DNA of 7,469 nt from Sphingomonadaceae bacterium (GTDB lineage Bacteria > Pseudomonadota > Alphaproteobacteria > Sphingomonadales > Sphingomonadaceae), in the NCBI GenBank assembly GCA_019454625.1, contig JACFNY010000067.1:1172-8640 (forward strand). The letters are read 5' to 3'. Positions 1 to 6,823 of this stretch are shown piece after piece; the first letter of the stretch is position 1, and each line of letters starts with the position of its first letter. The position numbers and the translations under genes were made by a program. The notes under the pieces are model-generated. The model saw nothing but the letters and a program-made list of their open reading frames with translations, did no database searches and was not told the DNA's origin.

Positions 1-978
1 AACGAATCGAACAAGATCCTTGCCGTCGACGGCAACGGCAACGCCGAGCTTCTGCGCTACGTGCAGCTTCGCATTCCGCAGCTCGTGTCGCAGTTCCTGC
101 CCTTCTCCGTGCTGCTCGGCGCGCTGGTGACGATGGCGACGCTGAGCCAGAACAGCGAGGTGACGATCTTCCGCGCCGCCGGGCTTTCCGCGCACCAGAT
201 CCTCTACCCGATGATGGCGGCGGCGCTCGGCGGCGCGCTGGTCCACGTCGCCTTCATCGTGCTGGTTCTGGTGCGGACGTACGCCGAGCTCATCGCGTGG
301 GAGAAGGCCGATTACCGGCGCGTTTCGGTGATCGACTCGAACCCGCTCACCGACGTGTGGGTGCGCGAGGGGCGCGAGATCATCCACGCCGACAGCGTGA
401 CCGGAAACGGCGCGGAAACGCGGCTTCACGGCGTGCGTGTCGACCGCCGCGACGGCAGCCGCCTGCGCCAGATCATCAACGCGGAAAGCGGGCGCCCGGA
501 CGGCGACGCCTGGCTGCTCGAGAACGTCCGCATCTTCACCGTGCGCACCGGTGCCCTCTCGCACGCACCGCAGGTCCGGCTCGGCACGGGCGTAGAATCC
601 GACCGCTTCACGATGCGTGCGCCCGACCCCGACCGGACCAACATCGTCGACCTCTGGCGGCAGACGCGCCTTCTCGAAGCGGTGGGGCGCGGCACCGATT
701 CCTTGCGCGTTGCGCTCTACCACAAGGTCTCATTGCCGCTTTCGGCCGTGCTGATGCCACTGCTGGGTGCCGTGACCGCCTTCGGCCTCGCCCGGTCGGG
801 CAGGCTCTTCGCGCGCGCCGTCGTCGGCATGGCGCTCGGCTTCGCCTATTTCGTCGCCGACAACTTCATGGTGGCGATGGGCGAGTTCGGCACCGTGCCG
901 CCGTGGGCGGCAGGCTGGGCGCCGTTCCTGCTGTTCTTCCTCGTCGGCGAAGCGGTGCTGTTCCGGACCGAGGAATGA
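1..978 (+). CDS. lptG: LPS export permease LptG, 5' end missing
   Basis: Partial gene: the reading frame is open from base 1, so the N-terminus and first membrane helix lie outside the window; 325 residues are visible of a family usually about 360-370 long. LptG is one of two inner-membrane permease subunits (with LptF) of the LptB2FG ABC exporter that extracts lipopolysaccharide and feeds it to LptC/LptA. In the fragment, membrane segments lie near residues 28-49, 71-95, 242-264, 271-293 and 302-321. The soluble stretch between about 115 and 215 fits the periplasmic beta-jellyroll. The family's NSE...RAAG.S coupling-helix region is at about residues 51-63, and the PLSAVLMPLL helix and the PP..A.W.P end are present. 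I prefer LptG to LptF from this C-terminal pattern, but the two are related. Its stop overlaps the next gene's start by four bases, so the pair is probably translationally coupled. In sphingomonads that replace LPS with glycosphingolipid, the cargo may differ (inference). Confidence 0.85.
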   Translation, partial: NESNKILAVDGNGNAELLRYVQLRIPQLVSQFLPFSVLLGALVTMATLSQNSEVTIFRAAGLSAHQILYPMMAAALGGALVHVAFIVLVLVRTYAELIAWEKADYRRVSVIDSNPLTDVWVREGREIIHADSVTGNGAETRLHGVRVDRRDGSRLRQIINAESGRPDGDAWLLENVRIFTVRTGALSHAPQVRLGTGVESDRFTMRAPDPDRTNIVDLWRQTRLLEAVGRGTDSLRVALYHKVSLPLSAVLMPLLGAVTAFGLARSGRLFARAVVGMALGFAYFVADNFMVAMGEFGTVPPWAAGWAPFLLFFLVGEAVLFRTEE

Positions 979-2504
979 ACACACCCGTTGCCAAGTCGGA
1001 CGTCGCCAGGGGCGCGGGCGTCGTTGCGCTGTCCCGGCTAGGTGCGCTCGTCGAGGTCGTGTCGCAGCCCGCCTACGTGTGGATGTTCGGCATCGCCGTG
1101 TACGGCGTCTACACGGTGCTTTGGGCGGCGGTGAACACCGTCTCCAACGTCGCCGACCTCGCGATTACGCGTGCGCTCCAGCGGGTGATCCCGCAGTCGC
1201 GCAGCGAGCGCGAGGTGCTCGCCGCGCTGAAGGCGGCGCTGCTCCTCGGCGTGGCGCCCAGCATCGCCGTCGCCGCGCTCGCCATCGTGTTCGCGGGCGA
1301 TCTTGCCGGTCTCGTCAACGCGGGCCCGCGCGAGGCCGCGGACATGCGGCTCGCCATCGTCATCTTCGCGCCCGGCCTGCCGCTGTGGTCGTTCATCGAG
1401 CTGGTGACGGCGGCGGCCCGCGCGCGCCGGGCCTTCGGCCCCGAGGTGCGGCTGCGGCTGTTCTGGGAACAGTGCGTGCGCCTCGTGCTCGCCTTCGGGC
1501 TGTTCCTCGCGGGGTGGGACACGCTCGCGCTCGTCACGGCGCACACGGCCTCGCTGTTCGTCACCGCGATCCTCGCCGTGCGCCTGCTCGCCCGCTACTA
1601 CGACGTCCGCGCCATGTGGCACACGCCGTTCGACGGGCGCATTTCGTGGCACGTCTTCGTCACCGGCATCAGCCTACTGCCGATCAACGTGGTGTACCGC
1701 GTGCTGATCGACCTGCCGCCGCTCGTCATCAACGCGCTCATTCCCGGCAACGCGGGCGCTGTCGCCTCGGGCCTTTACGGCATCGCGCGCAAGGTGGCGA
1801 CCATCCCGCAGCTCCTGCAACAGGTGTTCCAGTACGTTCTGGCCCCGCTCACCGCCGCGCAGGCCGCCGTCAACCGTCTCGCCATCGAGCCGCTCTACGC
1901 GTTCGCGACACGGCTTTCGACCGTGGTCGTGCTGCCGATGGCCGCGTTCCTGTGTCTGATCGGCGACCGCATCCTGTGGTTGTTCACGCCGGATGCCGTG
2001 GCGGCGCTGCCCGTGCTCGTCGTGCTCGTCATCGGCCGCGGCATCGAAACGGCGATCGGCCCGGCGCGGCCGGTGATCGAGATGATCGGCCACCGCCTGC
2101 TGCCCACGGTCAACGGCGTGCTCACCGTCGGCGTCTGGGCCGCGGTCACGTGGTGGCGGGTGCCGGTGGACGGCGCCGTCGGAATGGCGTGGGCGGTGGC
2201 CGCGGCGAGCATCGCCAACGCGCTCCTGCCGCTTGCCGAGCTGACCATCGCGCACGGCTTCCGGCCGTTCGGCTGGCGTTTCGCGCTCTGCGTCGGCCTC
2301 GGGCTCGCGGGCGCGGCGAGTCTCGTCGTCGCCGACCTCGGGCTGGCGCACGCCCGCTTCTATATCGAGCTGCCCGCGATGTTCGCGCTGATGCTCGGCG
2401 TGATCTGGCTCGGCCTGCGTTTCGGGCTCGCCCGCTCGGATCGCAGCGCACTCGGCAGCCTCGGCGCGCACATCGGTCTGGCTCCCGCCACGCGGTCGTC
2501 GTAA
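975..2504 (+). CDS. MOP-superfamily flippase (Wzx/MVF-like polysaccharide or lipid flippase)
   Basis: A 509-residue, very hydrophobic protein with about 12-14 predicted membrane helices spread over its whole length and no soluble domain. Length and helix density fit the multidrug/oligosaccharidyl-lipid/polysaccharide (MOP) exporter superfamily, whose Wzx-type members flip lipid-linked sugars across the inner membrane. The N-terminal stretch (RGAGVVALSRLGALVEV, then a helix reaching FGIAVYGVYT) resembles the opening of Wzx-like proteins. The middle (near residue 245, LLPINVVYRVLIDLPPLVIN) carries polar residues inside a helix, as expected of a translocation path. The ATG at 975 overlaps the lptG TGA (ATGA). 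The GAGG just before it sits too close for an ideal ribosome site, so coupling to lptG is the likelier way it is translated. The substrate is unknown; a lipid-linked glycan or a glycosphingolipid is suggested only by the neighbours. The assignment to a membrane flippase is firmer than any exact subfamily. Confidence 0.75.
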   Translation: MNTPVAKSDVARGAGVVALSRLGALVEVVSQPAYVWMFGIAVYGVYTVLWAAVNTVSNVADLAITRALQRVIPQSRSEREVLAALKAALLLGVAPSIAVAALAIVFAGDLAGLVNAGPREAADMRLAIVIFAPGLPLWSFIELVTAAARARRAFGPEVRLRLFWEQCVRLVLAFGLFLAGWDTLALVTAHTASLFVTAILAVRLLARYYDVRAMWHTPFDGRISWHVFVTGISLLPINVVYRVLIDLPPLVINALIPGNAGAVASGLYGIARKVATIPQLLQQVFQYVLAPLTAAQAAVNRLAIEPLYAFATRLSTVVVLPMAAFLCLIGDRILWLFTPDAVAALPVLVVLVIGRGIETAIGPARPVIEMIGHRLLPTVNGVLTVGVWAAVTWWRVPVDGAVGMAWAVAAASIANALLPLAELTIAHGFRPFGWRFALCVGLGLAGAASLVVADLGLAHARFYIELPAMFALMLGVIWLGLRFGLARSDRSALGSLGAHIGLAPATRSS

Positions 2505-2519
2505 AGTTGCCGCATTGGG

Positions 2520-2556
2520 GCGGGATTAAGCATCCCGTAGTTTGCGGCCATGCCGC
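2520..2556 (+). other. Two tandem small hairpins in the gap between flippase and hydroxylase
   Basis: The 76-base gap after the flippase holds two perfect short inverted repeats. The first is CGGGAT, loop TAAGC, ATCCCG (2521-2537), extendable by one G-T pair at 2520/2538 and followed by TAGTTT. The second is GCGGC, loop CAT, GCCGC (2544-2556), followed by CTGATTTTC. Neither has a clean run of T, so they are weak candidates for intrinsic termination or attenuation. They may instead simply stabilise or process the message between the transport genes and the lipid-tailoring genes. Short GC stems also arise by chance in such DNA. Confidence 0.3.
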
Positions 2557-2565
2557 CTGATTTTC

Positions 2566-2571
2566 AGAAGG
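2566..2571 (+). promoter_or_regulatory. Ribosome binding site deciding the hydroxylase start
   Basis: AGAAGG lies nine bases before the ATG at 2581. It supports that ATG over the in-frame TTG at 2542, which would add 13 non-conserved residues and has no comparable site upstream. Confidence 0.65.
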
Positions 2572-2580
2572 TCCCGTACC

Positions 2581-3354
2581 ATGCAGCTGCTCAAGGGCTA
2601 TCGGCTCGGCATGTGGAGCAAGAGCCACAATCTGTCGAAGATGACATTCCGCGAGCTCGTCGTCGCCTATTTCCAGTACTATGCGATTCAGACGTACCTG
2701 CTGCTGACGGCCGTCTCTCTCTACGTGGCGTGGGCCTACCCGACGACGCTGCTGCGGGGTGCTGCGGCCGTCGCCATCGCCGTTGCCGCCTATCCGCTCG
2801 CGTGGTTCCTGCTGCACCGCTACGTGCTCCACAGCCGCTGGATGTTCAAGTCGCCGCTGACGGCGCGCACGTGGAAGCGCATCCACTACGACCACCATCA
2901 GGACCCGAACCACCTCGAGGTGCTGTTCGGCGCGCTCTACACGACGCTGCCGACGATCGCGATCGTCACCATCCCCGTCGGCTACCTCATCGGCGGCATC
3001 GGCGGCGCGGCGTGGGGCTTCGCGGCGGGCCTGCTCACCACCTGCTTCTACGAGTTCTGCCACTGCATCCAGCACCTCGCCTACAAGCCGCGCTCCCCGT
3101 GGCTGGTGGAAATGAAGGCGCGCCACATGGAGCACCATTTCCACGACGAGAACGGCAACTTCGGCATCACCAACTTCATGTGGGACAAGCTGTTCGGCAC
3201 CTATTACCAGCGCGGCGAACGGCCAGAGAAGAGCGAGACGGTGTTCAACCTCGGCTACACGTCCGAGGCCGCCGAGAAGTGGCCGTGGGTGGCGAAGCTG
3301 TCCGGCGGCGTCGCCGAAGGGCACCCGCGCCAGCGCATGAAAAAGGCCGCCTGA
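2581..3354 (+). CDS. Membrane fatty acid hydroxylase (FA2H/Scs7-like, sterol desaturase superfamily)
   Basis: A 257-residue integral membrane di-iron (by family) hydroxylase. It carries the full histidine set of the fatty acid hydroxylase superfamily in order: HX4H (H79, H84, in HRYVLH), HX2HH (H102, H105, H106, in HYDHH), HX3H (H161, H165, in HCIQH) and HX2HH (H182, H185, H186, in HMEHH). Hydrophobic segments fall near residues 33-50, 58-76, 116-136 and 137-155, leaving the histidine clusters on one face. Spacing and order match the yeast Scs7 and human FA2H enzymes, which 2-hydroxylate the N-acyl chain of sphingolipids, but there is no N-terminal cytochrome b5 domain, so electrons must come from a separate donor. 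The next gene, eight bases downstream, is ceramide-synthase-like. My inference is hydroxylation of a ceramide acyl chain, such as the 2-hydroxymyristate typical of sphingomonads. Family membership is firm; the substrate and carbon position are not. A carotenoid or other lipid hydroxylase of the same superfamily remains possible. Confidence 0.85.
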   Translation: MQLLKGYRLGMWSKSHNLSKMTFRELVVAYFQYYAIQTYLLLTAVSLYVAWAYPTTLLRGAAAVAIAVAAYPLAWFLLHRYVLHSRWMFKSPLTARTWKRIHYDHHQDPNHLEVLFGALYTTLPTIAIVTIPVGYLIGGIGGAAWGFAAGLLTTCFYEFCHCIQHLAYKPRSPWLVEMKARHMEHHFHDENGNFGITNFMWDKLFGTYYQRGERPEKSETVFNLGYTSEAAEKWPWVAKLSGGVAEGHPRQRMKKAA

Positions 3355-3362
3355 ACCCGCAT

Positions 3363-4508
3363 ATGGGGGGCAGCATCGAAATCCGGCCGGTCGCGACGCC
3401 TGCCGACCGCAAGGTCTTCGTCGACCTGCCGTGGACGCTCTACGCGCATGACCCGAACTGGGTGCCACCTCTGAAATCCGAGGTGCACGGCCTCATCGGC
3501 GGCGTGAAGAGCAACCCGTGGTTCGAGCACGCCGAGGCGGCCTTCTGGCTCGCCTACAGGGATGGAAAGCCCGTGGGGCGCATCTCCGCGCAGGTCGACC
3601 AGCTCGTGCTGAAGCACATGGGCGCGGGCACCGGCCAGTTCGGCATGTTCGAGTGCATCGACGACGCCGACATCGCTACGGCGCTGCTCGACACGGCCGA
3701 AGCTTGGCTGAAAGCGAAGGGCATGACGCGGTCGCTCGGGCCGCTGAGCTTGTCGATCTGGGACGAGCCGGGGCTTCTCGTCAACGGCTTCGACCTGCCG
3801 CCGACCGTGATGATGGGGCACCACCTCCCTTACTACGCGCCGCTGATCGAGGCGCGCGGCTATGCGGGCGTGAAGGACCTCTACACCTACGAGCTTCCCA
3901 TCGAGGCGGGTTTCCCGCCCGCCGTGGGCCGCATCGTCGCAGCCGCCGAGAAATCGAGCCGTATCCGGATGCGGAACGTCGACAAGTCGCGCTTCGACGC
4001 GGAAGCCGCGCTCATTCTCGACATCCTGAACGACGCGTGGTCCGACAACTGGGGTTTCGTTCCGCTGACGCCGAGCGAGGTCGCCTACGTCGGCAAGAAG
4101 CTGAAGCCGATCGTGTTCGAGGACCTGATCCGCATCTGCGAGGTGGACGGCGAGCCGGTCGCCTTCATGATCACCCTGCCCGACGTCAACGAGCTGACCG
4201 CCGACCTCGACGGCAAGCTGCTACCCTTCGGCTGGGCGAAGCTGCTCTGGCGCCTCCGCAAGCCGAAGGTGCGCCGGATGCGCGTACCGCTGATGGGCGT
4301 GAGGAAGACGCTGCAAGGCAGCCGCCTCGCGAGCTTCATGGCGTTCCTGATGATCGAGCACATCCGCCGCGCGGCGGTGGCGCGCTACGGTGCCAAACAG
4401 GGCGAGATCGGCTGGATCCTCGACGACAACGGCCCGATGAAATCCATCGCCGACGTGATCGAATCGAAGATCACCAAGACGTACAGGGTTTACGAAAAGC
4501 CCCTCTAG
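3363..4508 (+). CDS. Tandem-GNAT N-acyltransferase, candidate bacterial ceramide synthase (bCerS-like)
   Basis: A 381-residue soluble protein with no signal peptide or membrane helix. Two GNAT-like halves can be seen. The first covers about residues 5-165, with a strand-strand pattern at FWLAYRDGKPVGRISAQV (61-78), the GMFE strand (94-97) and a helix leading to GMTRSLGP (120-127). The second covers about 200-378, with VDGEPVAFMITLP (261-273), a degenerate acyl-CoA-binding region around LQGSRLASFMAF (317-328), and the late GNAT features GWILDDN (350-356) and YRVYEK (374-379). It resembles the family containing the ceramide synthase characterised in Caulobacter crescentus, a GNAT-fold enzyme that N-acylates the sphingoid base; I recall this resemblance and could not align it. 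Databases often label such proteins only as GNAT or, misleadingly, as dATP pyrophosphohydrolase. It starts eight bases after the hydroxylase stop, with only a distant AAAAGG before the ATG, so coupled translation is likely. Serine palmitoyltransferase and the ceramide reductase are not in the window. Confidence 0.7.
   Translation: MGGSIEIRPVATPADRKVFVDLPWTLYAHDPNWVPPLKSEVHGLIGGVKSNPWFEHAEAAFWLAYRDGKPVGRISAQVDQLVLKHMGAGTGQFGMFECIDDADIATALLDTAEAWLKAKGMTRSLGPLSLSIWDEPGLLVNGFDLPPTVMMGHHLPYYAPLIEARGYAGVKDLYTYELPIEAGFPPAVGRIVAAAEKSSRIRMRNVDKSRFDAEAALILDILNDAWSDNWGFVPLTPSEVAYVGKKLKPIVFEDLIRICEVDGEPVAFMITLPDVNELTADLDGKLLPFGWAKLLWRLRKPKVRRMRVPLMGVRKTLQGSRLASFMAFLMIEHIRRAAVARYGAKQGEIGWILDDNGPMKSIADVIESKITKTYRVYEKPL
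4505..4508. other. Shared CTAG: overlapping stop codons of two convergent genes
   Basis: The palindrome CTAG is read as TAG on the + strand (4506-4508, end of the acyltransferase) and as TAG on the - strand (4507-4505, end of the nuclease). The two genes overlap by four bases tail to tail, so neither has a terminator before entering the other's coding sequence. Confidence 0.9.
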
Positions 4509-5275
4509 GCGATGTCGATCCACACCGGCGCGTGGTCGGAAGCCTTCTCGACCCCACGCGCCCCGCGGTCCACGGTGGCATTCGTCAGCCGGTCGGCGAC
4601 GCGCGGGCTGAGCAGGAAATGGTCGATCCTGAGGCCCGCGTTCCGGGGCCAGCAGCCCGCCTGATAGTCCCAGAACGTATAGAGATGATCGTCCGCCGGA
4701 TGCACGGCGCGCAGCGCTTCCGTCCAGCCCTGATGGATGATCCGGCGCAGCGCGGCGCGGGATTCGGGCTGCACGAGCGCGTCGTCCGCCATCGCCTGCA
4801 TACTGAACACGTCGCGGTCCTCGGGCGCTACGTTGTAGTCGCCCGCAAGCACCGTCGGCGTTTCGGAAGCGAGCAGCATTGCAGCGCGCGCCTCCAGCCG
4901 CTTCATCCACGCGAGCTTGTAGTCGAACTTCGGGCCCGGCTGCGGGTTGCCGTTCGGCAGGTAGATGGAGGCGATGCGAACGCCGTTCACATCGGCTTCG
5001 AGATAGCGTGCCTGCTCGTCGGCATCGTCGCCGGGAAGGCCGCGCTGCACCTCGGTCGCGGGCTCGCGGCTGAGGATTGCGACGCCGTTGAAGCTCTTCT
5101 GGCCGTGGACGAGGACGTGATAGCCGAGCGCCTCGATGTCCGCCGCCGGGAAACGCTCGTCGATGCACTTCACCTCCTGCAGGCAGACGACATCGGGCTT
5201 CCGGCTTTCCAGCCATTCGAGAAGGCGCGTCAGGCGCGCGGCGATTCCGTTGATGTTGAAGGTGGCGATACGCAT
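4505..5275 (-). CDS. xth: Exodeoxyribonuclease III (AP endonuclease, EEP family)
   Basis: A 256-residue, full-length member of the Xth/ExoA branch of the endonuclease-exonuclease-phosphatase fold. These enzymes cut DNA at abasic sites and trim 3' blocks in base excision repair, using a divalent metal. All active-site positions are visible: N7 (in FNING), E34 (in LQEVK), Y105 (in YLPNG), D146 and N148 (in GDYNVAP), D218 (in RIDHFLLS) and the catalytic D247-H248 pair (in SDHAP). They line up in order with the E. coli ExoIII residues. The ATG at 5275 gives the usual family N-terminus MRIATFNING, starting directly at the first strand. It begins 31 bases after the erpA stop on the same strand and has no strong ribosome site of its own, so it is probably the last gene of that transcription unit. 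An intact catalytic set argues for normal activity. Confidence 0.93.
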   Translation of the reverse strand: MRIATFNINGIAARLTRLLEWLESRKPDVVCLQEVKCIDERFPAADIEALGYHVLVHGQKSFNGVAILSREPATEVQRGLPGDDADEQARYLEADVNGVRIASIYLPNGNPQPGPKFDYKLAWMKRLEARAAMLLASETPTVLAGDYNVAPEDRDVFSMQAMADDALVQPESRAALRRIIHQGWTEALRAVHPADDHLYTFWDYQAGCWPRNAGLRIDHFLLSPRVADRLTNATVDRGARGVEKASDHAPVWIDIA

Positions 5276-5306
5276 GGCGCAGGGCTAACGCCCCGCGCAC
5301 GCCCGG

Positions 5307-5636
5307 TCAAACCGAGAAGGACGTGCCGCAGCCGCAGCCGGAGGCCGCGTTCGGATTGCGGACCTGAAAGGACGCGCCGCCGAGGCTTTCCACGAAATCC
5401 ACCTCGGAGCCCTCGAGCAGATCGAGGCTCACGGGATCGACAACGAGCTTCACGCCCGCCGTTTCGGTCGTGAGGTCGTCGGAGGCGATCTCGGTTTCAA
5501 GGCCGAAGCGGTACTGGAAGCCCGCGCAGCCGCCGCCCTCGACGGAAAGCCGCAGGATGGCGGGCACGCCCCCCTGCCGGGTGGCGATGGCAGCGACACG
5601 CGCCGCTGCGGCTTCGGTGAGATGGAGTCCGCTCAT
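5307..5636 (-). CDS. erpA: Iron-sulfur cluster insertion protein ErpA (A-type carrier)
   Basis: A 109-residue HesB/IscA-family protein. A-type carriers accept an Fe-S cluster from the scaffold and hand it to apo-enzymes; ErpA serves respiratory and isoprenoid-pathway targets in E. coli. The three cluster-binding cysteines are present: C37 in GGGCAGFQY, and C101 and C103 in the C-terminal GCGCGTSF. The run VVDPVSLDLL and the tail NPNAASGCGCGTSF are close to E. coli ErpA, which favours ErpA over IscA or SufA, although the subfamilies are hard to separate by eye. The ATG at 5636 gives the usual short lead before the first helix. It sits 35 bases after the M23 peptidase gene and 31 bases before the nuclease gene, all on the same strand. 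No Isc or Suf genes are in the window, so this is a stand-alone carrier, common in alphaproteobacteria. Confidence 0.87.
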   Translation of the reverse strand: MSGLHLTEAAAARVAAIATRQGGVPAILRLSVEGGGCAGFQYRFGLETEIASDDLTTETAGVKLVVDPVSLDLLEGSEVDFVESLGGASFQVRNPNAASGCGCGTSFSV

Positions 5637-5671
5637 GCGCCAGAGATAGGGCGCGGGCGAGCGGGGTTCAA

Positions 5672-6814
5672 CTACTGGCCTGCCGGCTCCACCGGTCCGC
5701 CGACCGCGATGGCACCGGCGCTCTGCTGCGCGGCGAGCACCTTGTCGCCGGCTTCGAGGAACGGCATCGGGTTCACCTGACGGCCGTCGATCAGCACTTC
5801 GTAGTGCAGGTGACTGCCCGTGGAACGACCCGTCGAGCCCATGCCGCCGATCTGTTCGCCGCGGGCGATGCGGTCGCCCTTCTTCACGGCGATACGCGAC
5901 ATGTGGCCGTAGCGCGTGACGATTCCGGCGCCGTGGTCGATCTCGACGTACTTGCCGTAGCCGCCCGGATGATAGCGCGCATCGACGACGATGCCGTCCG
6001 CCGCCGCATGGATCGGCTCGCCGACCGGCCCGGCGAGGTCGACGCCCTTGTGCATCGCCGTGTCGCCCGTGAACGGGTCGTAACGGACGCCGTAGCCCGA
6101 GGTATAGGTGTAGGCCTTCACCGGCTTCAGGGAGGGAATCGCGCTCATGCCCTTTTCGAGCAGGTCGAGCTTCTGCCAGCTGACGAACAGCGCCTTGAAC
6201 TGCGGCTCGGCGCCCGCGAGCGGCGACTCTGCCTTCTCCTCGGGGCCGCCCATGCCGAACGTCGACTGCTTGAGGAAACGCGCCGGCTGAAGGCCGAGAC
6301 GGCGAATGAGCGCGCTCGATTTCTCGAAGCGGGCCTCGGCAGCCGTGCGGGCATGATCAGCAAGCGCAAGCTGGGCGCGGTCGAGCTCGGCGAGCGGCTT
6401 CAGAACCGTCGAACCGCCGAGGGCGGCAGGGGCCGCAAGCGCGGGCATCAGCACGGCGAGCTGCGACGGGTTCGCCTCGCCGGAAACGAGCTGGGCAAGG
6501 AACTGCTGGCGCTGCTCGACGCGCGCCGTCGTCGTCGCGACGCCCTGGCGCAGCGCGGCGAGTTCGGCGCGCATGGCGGAAACCTCGTTCTCCGCCGTCG
6601 CCTCGACCGTGCTGCTGCCGATCATCGCCGTCGTCGCCACCGCCGTGTAGGTGAGCAGCGCGGCAAGGCCGGTGAGGCCCAGGACCTGCGCGCGCGTCGT
6701 CAGGCGGTACACCTGCATCCCGATATCGCGCTTGTAGTGAAGGAATTCGCGCTCGGGCAGCCGCTTTGCGACCTTGTCCCGGAGCCCGGATGCGACCTTG
6801 CTTATATCCAGCAC
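5672..6814 (-). CDS. Membrane-anchored M23 (LytM-type) peptidase
   Basis: With the GTG start at 6814 this is a 380-residue protein: a charged cytoplasmic head (about 1-40), one membrane helix (about 43-66), a coiled-coil-prone alanine/arginine/glutamine-rich stretch (about 71-106), a linker, and a C-terminal M23 domain (about 236-345). The zinc-site residues are intact: H255 and D259 in MHKGVD, H304 in RYGHMS, and H335 and H337 in SHLHYE. It is therefore likely an active peptidoglycan endopeptidase facing the periplasm, not a degenerate activator of the EnvC type. No ATG occurs between 6718 and 6946 in this frame. GTG (6814) and TTG (6817) follow a GGGGG at 6828-6824. The head shows the ERE...Q pattern I recall from sphingomonad relatives, which argues against the ATG at 6718. 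An ATG at 6946 would overlap the upstream gene and add 44 unconvincing residues. Neighbours on the same strand are a DUF455 gene upstream and erpA downstream. Confidence 0.87.
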   Translation of the reverse strand: MLDISKVASGLRDKVAKRLPEREFLHYKRDIGMQVYRLTTRAQVLGLTGLAALLTYTAVATTAMIGSSTVEATAENEVSAMRAELAALRQGVATTTARVEQRQQFLAQLVSGEANPSQLAVLMPALAAPAALGGSTVLKPLAELDRAQLALADHARTAAEARFEKSSALIRRLGLQPARFLKQSTFGMGGPEEKAESPLAGAEPQFKALFVSWQKLDLLEKGMSAIPSLKPVKAYTYTSGYGVRYDPFTGDTAMHKGVDLAGPVGEPIHAAADGIVVDARYHPGGYGKYVEIDHGAGIVTRYGHMSRIAVKKGDRIARGEQIGGMGSTGRSTGSHLHYEVLIDGRQVNPMPFLEAGDKVLAAQQSAGAIAVGGPVEPAGQ

Positions 6815-6823
6815 CAAATAAGA

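Noticed and set aside
1079..2560. Alternative + strand frame (493 codons) inside the flippase gene
   Set aside because: Arg/Ala-rich shadow without membrane helices; the flippase frame shows regular helices and a clean ATGA junction with lptG.
2542..2580. Extended start (TTG at 2542) for the fatty acid hydroxylase
   Set aside because: The ATG at 2581 has a well-placed AGAAGG, and the extra 13 residues overlap the second hairpin and look non-conserved.
2146..3468. Long - strand open frame (440 codons) across the flippase end, hydroxylase and acyltransferase start
   Set aside because: It spans three well-supported + strand features and two gene junctions, and its translation is Arg/Ala-rich without domains.
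5282..5293. GGGC-TAAC-GCCC stem in the 31-base gap between erpA and the nuclease gene as a terminator
   Set aside because: A four-pair stem with no T-run; the spacing favours co-transcription instead.
3518..5473. Very long + strand open frame (651 codons) running through the acyltransferase and the opposing nuclease and erpA genes
   Set aside because: It is a frame-shifted shadow of the acyltransferase followed by the antisense of two recognised genes; absence of stops reflects base composition.
5637..5654. Hairpin GCGCC / GGCGC directly upstream of the erpA start codon, possible iron- or cluster-responsive leader
   Set aside because: Only five pairs around an eight-base loop in GC-rich DNA; no IscR- or Fur-like site could be recognised next to it.
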